64,000 bases of DNA from RYN-230 sp963717125 (lineage in GTDB: Bacteria > Actinomycetota > Actinomycetes > Streptosporangiales > Streptosporangiaceae): positions 124,001-188,000 of the forward strand of contig CAVQVG010000015.1 in assembly GCA_963717125.1 (NCBI GenBank). The letters run 5' to 3'. Under the pieces are notes generated by a model that saw only the letters and a list, made by a program, of their open reading frames with translations, was not told the DNA's origin and searched no databases. The position numbers and the translations under genes are program-made. How positions within the stretch are numbered: the first letter of the stretch is position 1; each line of letters begins with the position of its first letter. Below, piece after piece: positions 42,347 through 49,974 of the stretch.

Positions 42347-43270
42347 ATGACCCTGCGGGGCGAGTCAGCCATCTACGTCGATGGCCCGTGGTCGCACCGG
42401 GCCATCAGCGCGAACGGCACCCGGTTTCACATCGCCGAGGCCGGCGACGGCCCGCTCGTGCTCTTGCTGCACGGCTTCCCGCAGTTCTGGTGGACCTGGC
42501 GCAGCCAGCTGGTCACGCTGGCCGACGCGGGCTACCGCGCGGTGGCCGCGGATCTGCGTGGCTACGGCGGCAGCGACAAGCCGCCGCGCGGCTACGACCT
42601 GATCACCGCGGCGTCCGACGCGGCCGGGCTGATCCGCTCCCTGGGCGAGGCGAACGCGGTGGTCATCGGGCACGACTGGGGCGGCCTGGTGGCCTGGACC
42701 ATGGCGGCCTACTACCCGAAGGTGGTCCGGCGGCTCGGGGTCATCTCGATGGCGCACCCGCTGCGGATGCGTTCCGCGCTGCTCACCGACCCGCTGGGCC
42801 AGGGCCGCCGCAGTGGGTACGCGTTCGGCTTCCAGGTCCCGGTGCTGCCCGAGCACAGCCTGGTCCGGGACCACGCCCAGCGGGTCGGCCAGATGCTGCG
42901 CGCCTGGTCCGGCCCGGGCTGGCCGGATCCGGACACCGAGCGCCGCTACCGGACCGCCATGTGCATCCCCTCGGTGGCGCACTCCGCCCTGGAGTACCAC
43001 CGCTGGTTCATGCGCTCCCGGCTGCGGCCGGACGGTCTGCGCTACGCCCGGCGGATGCGCGCCCCGATCCAGGCGCCCACCCTGCATCTGCAGGGCTCGC
43101 TGGACACCTGCGTGCTGCCCGCGACCGCGCGCGGCGCCGGCCTGCACGTGGATGGGCCCTATCGCTGGCGGCTGCTGGACGGGTCCGGGCATTTCCCGCA
43201 CGAGGAGCAGCCGCAGCGCTTCGACACCGAGCTGCGCGGCTGGCTGGCTGACCCAGAACCCGAGCGATGA
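42347..43270 (+). CDS. alpha/beta hydrolase, epoxide hydrolase-like
   Basis: The 307-aa cytosolic enzyme has the HGFPQFWWTWRSQL oxyanion motif, the nucleophile elbow GHDWGGLVAW with Asp as nucleophile (typical of epoxide hydrolases and haloalkane dehalogenases), AADLRGYGGSDKP and the C-terminal GHFPHEEQPQ with the catalytic His. HGFP plus GHDWGG favours an epoxide hydrolase; the substrate is not known. It begins 4 nt after the upstream stop and overlaps the DUF309 gene by four bases (ATGA), so the three genes are coupled. Confidence 0.88.
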   Translation: MTLRGESAIYVDGPWSHRAISANGTRFHIAEAGDGPLVLLLHGFPQFWWTWRSQLVTLADAGYRAVAADLRGYGGSDKPPRGYDLITAASDAAGLIRSLGEANAVVIGHDWGGLVAWTMAAYYPKVVRRLGVISMAHPLRMRSALLTDPLGQGRRSGYAFGFQVPVLPEHSLVRDHAQRVGQMLRAWSGPGWPDPDTERRYRTAMCIPSVAHSALEYHRWFMRSRLRPDGLRYARRMRAPIQAPTLHLQGSLDTCVLPATARGAGLHVDGPYRWRLLDGSGHFPHEEQPQRFDTELRGWLADPEPER

Positions 43271-43764
43271 CCGGAGGGGGCCCGGAACCTGGGCCCAGCC
43301 GGGACCGGGACAGCTCCGGGCGGCCGCGGAACGCGCGGCCCCGGGACGAGCTGGGCCGACCGCTGCCACCCGGCACGCCCGGCGCGGACCGGATTCCGGA
43401 CGATCTGTCCCTCCCGCCGGCCGAGTCACTGGCGCTGGCCCAGCAACTGCTCGACCGCGGCCGGGCGTTCCAGGCGCACGAGGTGCTGGAGGCGTCCTGG
43501 AAGCAGGCGCCCACCACCGAACGTGAGCTGTGGCGTGGCCTGGCCCAGCTTGCGGTCGGCCTGACGCACGCACAGCGCGGCAACGCACGCGGCGCGACCG
43601 GGCTGCTCCGCCGCGGCGCGGAGCGCGTCGGCCAGTACGCCGGGACCGCCCCCTACGGCATCGACGCGGCCGGGCTGAGCCAAGCCGCCACGGCACTTGC
43701 CGACCGCATCGAGGCCAGCGGCCTGGCTGGGCTAGAAGTCCCCCCTCTCACGCTGACCCACTGA
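43267..43764 (+). CDS. DUF309 family protein
   Basis: The 165-aa protein has a disordered Arg/Pro-rich N-terminus (~1-45) and a helical DUF309 domain with the signature LDRGRAFQAHEVLEASWKQAPTTERELWRGLAQLAVGLTHAQRGN. The conserved Glu and Trp/His residues of the family are present but no activity is established. Its ATG overlaps the hydrolase stop, making it the third gene of a small operon, and it is followed by a long hairpin. Confidence 0.85.
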   Translation: MTGGGPEPGPSRDRDSSGRPRNARPRDELGRPLPPGTPGADRIPDDLSLPPAESLALAQQLLDRGRAFQAHEVLEASWKQAPTTERELWRGLAQLAVGLTHAQRGNARGATGLLRRGAERVGQYAGTAPYGIDAAGLSQAATALADRIEASGLAGLEVPPLTLTH

Positions 43765-43841
43765 CCACTCGGTGCCCCGAGGCCAGTGGTGCCCCCGTGA
43801 CAGGTGCAGCGCCGCTGGTCAGCCGCGACGCCTGCCTGCCA

Positions 43842-43895
43842 TTCGTGATCAACCGTCTACTGTAGCTATTGCGACACTGGACGGTTGATCACGAA
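43842..43895. terminator. 16-bp-arm hairpin between convergent genes, related to 13818-13867
   Basis: TTCGTGATCAACCGTC (43842-43857) and its exact reverse complement (43880-43895) flank a 22-base loop that contains TGTAGC and GCGACA, the same short words found at the centre of the 13818 palindrome. It lies between the DUF309 gene and the convergent marP gene and probably stops both transcripts. Confidence 0.85.
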
Positions 43896-43963
43896 CATCT
43901 GTGCCGCGGACCGGCGGCCGGGAACGCTGCGACGGCCGCCGGGCGGCACTGGCGTTCGGCTAA

Positions 43964-45154
43964 TTAATCACAGGCTTGGGTGGACGTGGCGGACGTGGCG
44001 GTCGCGCCCCGGCTGGCGTCCGACCTGACCTCGGACGCGGTCAGCGCGTAACCGGTGTCCTTGACGCCGACAGCGGCGGCGAACACCACCCCGTCAACCG
44101 TGCCGTTCGGGTTCAGCAGCGGGCCGCCGGAGTTGCCGGCCCGGACGTCGGCCCGGATCGAGTAGATCTGCCGGGTGACTTCCCTGGCCTGGTAGATGTC
44201 CGGGGCCTGGGCGAGCTGGTCGTCGCCGACCCGGGCGGGCACCACGGTGAAGTTCTCATCCAGCGGGTACCCGGCGACGATCGCGCTGGCCCCCAGCGGG
44301 GCCGGGCCGGCGAAACCCAGCGGGGCGGCCCGCAGGCCGGGCACGTAGAGCACGGCCAGGTCGCGCTCGGGGTCGAACAGCACCACGGTGGCGGGCAGGT
44401 GGCGGCCCAGCCTGGTGATCACCGTCTGGCCCTGGGTGACCCCGGCCACCACGTGCGCGTTGGTCAGGATGTGCTGCGGGGAGATGACGAACCCGGACCC
44501 CTCGATGCGCCGGGAGCAGCTCGGCGCGACCCCGATGACCTTCACGATGCTGTCCCGGGCGCTAACCAGCCCGGCCGCCTTGAGCACCGCGGGGTCCGGC
44601 GCGGCCACCGTCAGCGCGGGCTCCGCGCCCAGCGCCCCGAACACCTGCACGTACGGCCCGCTGGCCAGCAAGCTGCGGAAGTCGGAGAACATGGTCCGCG
44701 CGGCGGACGGCATGACCCCGTCCACCGCGCGCAACACGGCCGAACGGTTGACCTGGCTGGTGACCATCGCGAACGGCGCGTTGACCACGGCCGAGCCGAT
44801 CAGCCAGGCGATGAGCAGCACGGACAGCACGCTCACCGCGGCCCCGGCCACCGAGTCGATCAGGGTCGCCGGGCGCCAGTTCACCCGGGAGCGCACCGCG
44901 GCGCCGACCGCGGACGCGAGCAGTTGGCCGATCATGGCTGCGACGAACACGGTCACGATCGCGACCAGGGCCTGCTGGGTCGTGCCCTGCACCAGTGAGC
45001 GGGCCAGCTTCGGCGCGAAGGTGGCGCCGATAGCGGCCCCGCCGAGAAAGCCGGCGAAGCTCAGGATGCCGACAATGAAGCCCTGCCGGTAGCCGGCCAC
45101 GGCGAACGCCGCGGCGAGCGCTATCAAAATCAGGTCAAGCACGTCACCCGACAC
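43964..45154 (-). CDS. marP: MarP-like membrane serine protease (colicin V/trypsin-like)
   Basis: MarP is a periplasm-facing protease needed for acid and oxidative stress survival in mycobacteria. The 396-aa protein has four membrane helices (residues ~5-130, CvpA-like) and a trypsin-like domain with the triad His234 (ILTNAHVV), Asp265 (DPERDLAVL) and Ser342 (RAGNSGGPLL), almost the same numbering as the Mycobacterium protein. The GTG start gives the expected membrane N-terminus. The order marP, Nudix, nth follows the mycobacterial locus, but the thioredoxin-like gene found there between Nudix and nth is missing. Confidence 0.93.
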   Translation of the reverse strand: MSGDVLDLILIALAAAFAVAGYRQGFIVGILSFAGFLGGAAIGATFAPKLARSLVQGTTQQALVAIVTVFVAAMIGQLLASAVGAAVRSRVNWRPATLIDSVAGAAVSVLSVLLIAWLIGSAVVNAPFAMVTSQVNRSAVLRAVDGVMPSAARTMFSDFRSLLASGPYVQVFGALGAEPALTVAAPDPAVLKAAGLVSARDSIVKVIGVAPSCSRRIEGSGFVISPQHILTNAHVVAGVTQGQTVITRLGRHLPATVVLFDPERDLAVLYVPGLRAAPLGFAGPAPLGASAIVAGYPLDENFTVVPARVGDDQLAQAPDIYQAREVTRQIYSIRADVRAGNSGGPLLNPNGTVDGVVFAAAVGVKDTGYALTASEVRSDASRGATATSATSTQACD

Positions 45155-45236
45155 CCGCCCACCGTATAGCGCCCAGCCCGGTGGTTGGCTCGCACTGTGC
45201 TAATAGGCCAGGCCCTAACCCCACGCGGCCTGGGCA

Positions 45237-45977
45237 TCAACTCCCGGCGGCCAATGTCTCCGGGGGAAGGTCCTCGACCTGGCCGCGGTCCCAGGGCCGT
45301 TCCCAGCCGCCGAGCGTGAGCAGCCGGTCGACCAGCGCCGCGGTGAATCCCCAGACCAGCATGCCGCGCACCCGGAAGGCAGGCCCGGTCATCCCGGACG
45401 GGTGCCGGATGCGGAGCCGGCGGGCCGGGTCGGCCAGCTCGCTGAGCGGGACCCGGGCCACCGCGGTCACCTCGGGCGGGTCAGCCGGGGCGACCGGGAC
45501 CGGCCGGCGCCACCAGGCCAGCACCGGGGTGACCGCGAACCCGCTGCGCGCGATGAACAGGTCGGGCAGCACGGCCAGCACCTGCACCCCGGCCGGGTCC
45601 ACTCCGGCTTCCTCGGCCGCCTCGCGCAGCGCGGCCGGGACCGGGCCGCCGTCCGAGGGGTCGATCGCGCCGCCCGGGAACGCGGGCTGGCCGGAATGCC
45701 GGCGCAGCCCCGGGCCGCGCTGCACCAGCAGCAGGTCCGGACCCTCGGGACCGTCCCCGAACAGGACCAGCACAGCCGACGCACGGCCACCGCCCGGCGG
45801 TGGCCGCAGTGGGGCCGGCACCGGGCTGTCCCGGACGGCCACGGCCAGGTCACGCAGCCAGGACGGCGGCCCGCCGTGATCGCCGCTGGCCGGCCGTCGC
45901 GGCGCCTCGGCGCCGCTCGGCGCGAAGCGGCGATCGGGGGGGTCCGGGGGGTCGTCCCCCCGGGCGGGCACCTTCAT
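45237..45977 (-). CDS. CoA-pyrophosphatase-type Nudix hydrolase with repeat-encoded N-terminus
   Basis: The 246-aa protein has the NuCoA-type motif LLLVQRGPGLRRHSGQPAFPGGAID and a Nudix box at residues ~102-127 with REAAEEAG (Glu119, Glu122, Glu123), so it likely hydrolyses CoA or a similar dinucleotide. The ATG at 45977 overlaps the nth stop (ATGA). Residues ~4-28 (RGDDPPDPPDRRFAPSGAEAPRR) are encoded by a copy of the dispersed palindromic repeat and have no counterpart in other Nudix proteins; the true fold begins after ~residue 38. The insertion keeps the frame open, so the gene should still function. Confidence 0.9.
   Translation of the reverse strand: MKVPARGDDPPDPPDRRFAPSGAEAPRRPASGDHGGPPSWLRDLAVAVRDSPVPAPLRPPPGGGRASAVLVLFGDGPEGPDLLLVQRGPGLRRHSGQPAFPGGAIDPSDGGPVPAALREAAEEAGVDPAGVQVLAVLPDLFIARSGFAVTPVLAWWRRPVPVAPADPPEVTAVARVPLSELADPARRLRIRHPSGMTGPAFRVRGMLVWGFTAALVDRLLTLGGWERPWDRGQVEDLPPETLAAGS
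45914..45972 (+). repeat. family-A dispersed palindromic repeat inside the Nudix gene
   Basis: GCTCGGCGCGAAGCGGCGATC followed by a G-rich arm, TCGT loop and C-rich arm (CCGGGGGG-TCGT-CCCCCCGG, 8-bp stem). The copy lies wholly inside the Nudix coding sequence, read on the minus strand. Confidence 0.85.
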
Positions 45978-46681
45978 GAGAACGGGCCCGATTTCACCAG
46001 GGCGCGGGCTGTCTTCTCGTCGGTGGGGCCTTCCCCGAAGGACGGGCACAGCCGGGCCAGCGTGCAGGCACCGCAGGCGGGCTTGCGGGCGTGGCAGACC
46101 CGCCTGCCGTGCCAGATCAGCCGGTGCGACAGGATGGTCCACTCGGACTTCGGGAACAGCGACCCGACGTCCTGCTCGATCTTGTCCGGATCGGTCTGGG
46201 TGGTCCAGCCGAAGCGCCGGGACAGCCGGGCGAAGTGCGTGTCCACGGTGATGCCGGGCACCCCGAACGCGTTGCCCAGCACGACGTTCGCGGTCTTGCG
46301 GCCCACCCCGGGCAGCGTGACCAGTTCGGCCAGCGTGCCCGGGACCTGGCCGCCGAACCGGTCGCAGAGCGCCTGGCCCAAGCCGATGAGGCTGTTGGTC
46401 TTGGCCCGGAAGAACCCCGTGGACTGGATGATCTTCTCCATCTCGGCACGGTCGGCCGCGGCGTAGTCGGCGGCCGTCCGGTACCGGGCGAACAGCACCG
46501 GAGTGACCAGGTTGACGCGCACGTCGGTGGTCTGCGCGGACAGCACGGTCGCGACCAGCAGTTCCAGCGGGGAGCTGAAGTTGAGCTCGGTGTGCGCATC
46601 GGGATAGAGCACCGCGAGTTCCCGGTTGATGCGCCGCGCCCGGCGGACGAGCGCGGTCCGTGAGGGGTTATCGGAAATCAC
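45974..46681 (-). CDS. nth: endonuclease III
   Basis: Nth removes oxidised pyrimidines and cuts abasic sites in base excision repair. The 235-aa enzyme shows the helix-hairpin-helix LPGVGRKTANVVLGNAFG with the catalytic Lys, the catalytic Asp in VDTHFARLSRRFG and the [4Fe-4S] ligand set C-x6-C-x2-C-x5-C (CHARKPACGACTLARLC). I choose the GTG at 46681, 10 nt after the comF-like stop, because further upstream the frame is antisense-like. It is in an operon from the comF-like gene to the Nudix gene. Confidence 0.94.
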   Translation of the reverse strand: MISDNPSRTALVRRARRINRELAVLYPDAHTELNFSSPLELLVATVLSAQTTDVRVNLVTPVLFARYRTAADYAAADRAEMEKIIQSTGFFRAKTNSLIGLGQALCDRFGGQVPGTLAELVTLPGVGRKTANVVLGNAFGVPGITVDTHFARLSRRFGWTTQTDPDKIEQDVGSLFPKSEWTILSHRLIWHGRRVCHARKPACGACTLARLCPSFGEGPTDEKTARALVKSGPFS

Positions 46682-46691
46682 GGGGTCAAGC

Positions 46692-47438
46692 CTATTGAGC
46701 GGCGGCAACCCCGTGTACCGCGCAGCGGTCCAGCCGGAACGGCTGGCCCAGCCCGGCCGGCAGCCGGGCCACGTGGCGGCCGAGCACCACCACGGCCACG
46801 TGCTGGGCGCCCGCGGCCCGTAACGCGACCGCCGCCGCCTGCGCGCTGGCACCCGACGTCCACGTGTCATCGAGCAGCAGCACGGCGGCGCCGGGCAGCG
46901 GGCAGGTGGCCCGGAACCGGCCCGGATCGAGGTCGTGGCCGCCCGGGCCGCCCGGGGTGGCCACGGCCAGCCCGGCCCAGGGCAGCGCCAGGTACGGCCT
47001 GATCAGGGCGGCCAGCGGATGCGGGCCTGGCCGGCCACGGCCGCTGGGCACCACGGCGACGTGGCTCGGCGGCGGCATCGCGGCCGCGCGCCATACGCAC
47101 GGCCCATGATCGCGCAGGAAGACCAGCAGCAGCACGCGCAGCCGGCGCTGCGCCCCGGGGCGCCCGGCCTTGTACTGCCACAGTTGCCGGGCCAGGCGGC
47201 CGCCCTTAGCGGCGTACCCGACCGGGACCACGACGTCCGCCAGGCTGCCCGGGGCGCTCTCGGCGTGCAGGCCGCACTGGAAGCAGCGGGGGTAGCCGTC
47301 CTGGACCGGGCCGCGGCACGTGCGGCACTGCCCCGGGCCCGGCGGCCGGGGCGCGGCCAGCCCGGCCGCGTGCAGCCTGACCTGGGCACGCAGTGACGCC
47401 CAGGACTCCGACCCCGGGTGCGCGGGCGAGGCGGGCAT
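46692..47438 (-). CDS. ComF-like phosphoribosyltransferase-domain protein
   Basis: The 248-aa protein has an N-terminal zinc-type CxxC pair (CRTCRGPVQDGYPRCFQC) and a phosphoribosyltransferase fold with the PRPP-binding motif VLLLDDTWTSGASAQAAAVAL. ComF homologues are associated with DNA uptake in other bacteria; in actinomycetes the role is unclear and may be nucleotide-related. It begins the minus-strand nth-Nudix operon. The upstream gap (47439-47631) contains a strong GGCCGGCCGGC palindromic cluster. Confidence 0.85.
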   Translation of the reverse strand: MPASPAHPGSESWASLRAQVRLHAAGLAAPRPPGPGQCRTCRGPVQDGYPRCFQCGLHAESAPGSLADVVVPVGYAAKGGRLARQLWQYKAGRPGAQRRLRVLLLVFLRDHGPCVWRAAAMPPPSHVAVVPSGRGRPGPHPLAALIRPYLALPWAGLAVATPGGPGGHDLDPGRFRATCPLPGAAVLLLDDTWTSGASAQAAAVALRAAGAQHVAVVVLGRHVARLPAGLGQPFRLDRCAVHGVAAAQ

Positions 47439-47631
47439 GGGGAGATGCTAGGCACCAGGACTGACAGCCCGGGCCGGCGCTGGCGTCCGCCCAGTCGGCC
47501 GCCGGCTCGGCGGCCGGCCGGCCGGCGGCCGGCCTGGCCCGGCTGGCGAGGCGGATGGGGGCCCGGCCGCTAGGCTGCTGCAGGAGTTACGAAGAGTTCA
47601 GTTACGCTTACCAAGAGCTTCCGGGGGGACC

Positions 47632-49193
47632 ATGCGAGCGATTCCTGCCCGGGTCCGCGCCGATCCGGCCTGCCCGCGGGCCGGGACTACCGCCAGCGCC
47701 GGCCCCGGCAGCCTGGGCCGCCTGGCCGCCGCGCTGCGCCGCCACTGGCTGATGGTCATCCTGCTCGCCGCGGGCCTAGCGTTGCGGGTGCTCACCCAGG
47801 TCGCCTACCGGCCGGCCCTGGTCTACATCGATTCGATCAAGTACCTGTTCGGCGCCTACCCGGGCAACGACCCGCCCGGGTACCAGCTGGTGCTGCAGGC
47901 GTTCCTCAAAGTGGGCTCGCTGGCCATGGTGGCCGCGCTGCAGCATCTGGCCGGGCTGGCCATGGCCGTCGTGCTGTACCTGGTGCTGCGCCGCCGCGGG
48001 GTGCCGAACTGGCTGGCCGCACTGGCCACCGCGCCGGTGCTGCTGGACGCGTACCAGCTCCAGATCGAGCAGTCGATCATGCCGGACACCGCGTTCGAGG
48101 TGCTGATCGTGGCGGGCCTGGCCGCCCTGCTCTGGGAGCGGCGGCCACCGACCGCGCTGGTGCTGGTGGGCGGGCTGGCGCTGGGCGCGTCGGCCACCGT
48201 GCGGCAGGTCGGCGAAATCTTCATCCTGCCCGCCCTGCTCTATCTCCTGGTCGCCGCGGGTGGCTGGCGGCGGAAGCTGGTCCAGGCGGTGGCGCTGGCG
48301 GCCGCGTTCGCGCTGCCCATCCTGTTCATCAGCTACCGCAATTACGTGACGATCAAGCACTTCGCGCTGGCCCCGTACGCGGCCGGCACGATCTACGGCC
48401 GGACCGCCGCGGCGGCCGACTGCGCCACCCTGACCCTGCCCAGGTACGAGCGCCCGCTCTGCCCGCCGCACCGGCAGCAGGTGCTCGGCCCGGACTGGCT
48501 GGACCACGGCGCCGGATCGCCGATCAAGACGGCCGTCCCGCCCAGGGGCATGCCGCACATCACGTTCGCCGACCACTTCAGCCGCCAGGTGCTGATGCAG
48601 CAGCCGCTCCGGGTGGCCGCGGCCTGGGCCCGGGACGCGGTCAAGCTGTTCGCGCTGCGCCGGGTCACCGCGGCGGGCGACGTGTCCATCACCCGGTGGC
48701 AGTTCCAGCGGGACTACCCGGTCTACCCGCCGTACATCAGCCTGCGGCACGGGCGGCTGCAGTTCGTCCACCTCACCCCGGCCGGCGAGGCCCGGGTGAT
48801 CCGGGCCGGGCACCGGTACGCCGACCGGCCTGCCGTGGCCGCCGGGCTCGCCGGCTTCCTCCGCGGTTACCAGCTGGCCGGGGGGTACACGCCGGGCCCG
48901 CTGTTCCTGCTGGCCACGGTGGCCGGGCTGGCCGGCTGCGCCGGGCTGCTGCGCCGCCGCGCCAGCCCGGACCGGCGGGCCACGGCCGAGGCCTGCCTGC
49001 TCGCCATGGCCAGCGCGGCCGCGGTGCTGCTCGCCTCGGACTTCTTCGAGTTCAGCTGGCGGTATCAGCTGCCCGGTCTGGTCACGCTGCCGCCTGCGGC
49101 GCCCTCGGCATCATGGTCGTGGCCGGCTATATCGCGGACCGGCGCCAGCCAGCCGAGGCCGGCCGGCACCAGGCAGCCCGGGACGCGGACTAG
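47632..49193 (+). pseudogene. multi-pass membrane glycosyltransferase (GT39/PMT-like), frameshifted near the 3' end
   Basis: The protein (~520 aa) has about ten hydrophobic helices and the GT-C layout of lipid-carrier-dependent glycosyltransferases: an early acidic extracytoplasmic loop (ALVYIDSIKYLFGAYPGNDPPGYQLVLQAF), then ATAPVLLDAYQLQIEQSIMPDTAFEVL and a soluble C-terminal region. After RYQLPGLVTLPP near 49088-49097 the original frame becomes Ser/Arg/Thr-rich noise, whereas the shifted frame reads GALGIMVVAGYIADRRQPAE to the TAG at 49193, a plausible last membrane helix. One missing G (GCGGC for GCGGGC) explains this. The gene is otherwise intact. The acceptor is unknown. Confidence 0.8.
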
Positions 49194-49966
49194 GACTCGC
49201 TGGACTGGCTCGACTGGCCGGGCGGGCCGGGCTCGCCCGCGACGGCCGGACGCGGCCCGAATCGGGCCGACGCCAGCCAGATGACCAGCGCGATCGGCGC
49301 CAGCACCACGATCGGCAGCAGCACGGGCGCCTGCATAGTGATGAGCGCCGAGAGGATCGCACCGGTCACCAGCGCGCCGAAGATGCCCAGGCTGCGGCGC
49401 AGCCCATCGGGCGTCCGGCCGGTAGCCAGCGCCGAGATCAGCCCGGTCAGCGTGCCGGTCAGGTACGTGGTGGAGACCTCGCCGAGCTGGCGGACGGTCG
49501 CGGCCTGGATGCCCAGAGCCACCCCGGCGGCGGCCAGCAGCAGCCGCTCCGCCACGCCCGACGGCCGCCCGCTGGTCAGTTCCCAGCCCAGCGAGAACAG
49601 GGCCAGTATGCAGAACTCCACGGCCAGCGCGACGGTGATCCAGGACGGCCAGATCTCGTGGTGCCTGGTGGCCCGGTGCCAGCGGCGCACCGGCCAGCCC
49701 TCCAGCCAGCGGCCCGCCCGGCGGACCGCCAGCGGCGTCCCGGCCACCACCCCCACGACGTAGCTGACCAGGGCCACTCCACAGTTCAGCGCCAGCCCCG
49801 GGTTATGGGTGCCGACCGAGATGCCGAGCAGCACCATGGTCCCGGTGATCACGCTGCAGAACACGTGGCCCAGGTACAGGAACGAGGCCGCGTCCACCGC
49901 GCCGGTGGTCACGGTGAGCAGTACGACCAGCCCATCCCGGGCGCTGGCGCGCCAGTCCGCCGACAT
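49190..49966 (-). CDS. YoaK family (DUF1275) membrane protein
   Basis: The 258-aa integral membrane protein shows the family's six-helix pattern with an early GAVDAASFLYLGHVFCSVITGTMVLLG motif and a later GIQAATVRQLGEVSTTYLTGTLTGLI. The function is unknown. The ATG at 49966 lies 8 nt after the FUSC gene stop on the same strand, so they are cotranscribed. Its own stop overlaps the end of the convergent glycosyltransferase gene by four bases. Confidence 0.88.
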   Translation of the reverse strand: MSADWRASARDGLVVLLTVTTGAVDAASFLYLGHVFCSVITGTMVLLGISVGTHNPGLALNCGVALVSYVVGVVAGTPLAVRRAGRWLEGWPVRRWHRATRHHEIWPSWITVALAVEFCILALFSLGWELTSGRPSGVAERLLLAAAGVALGIQAATVRQLGEVSTTYLTGTLTGLISALATGRTPDGLRRSLGIFGALVTGAILSALITMQAPVLLPIVVLAPIALVIWLASARFGPRPAVAGEPGPPGQSSQSSES

Positions 49967-49974
49967 GCCCGCGC

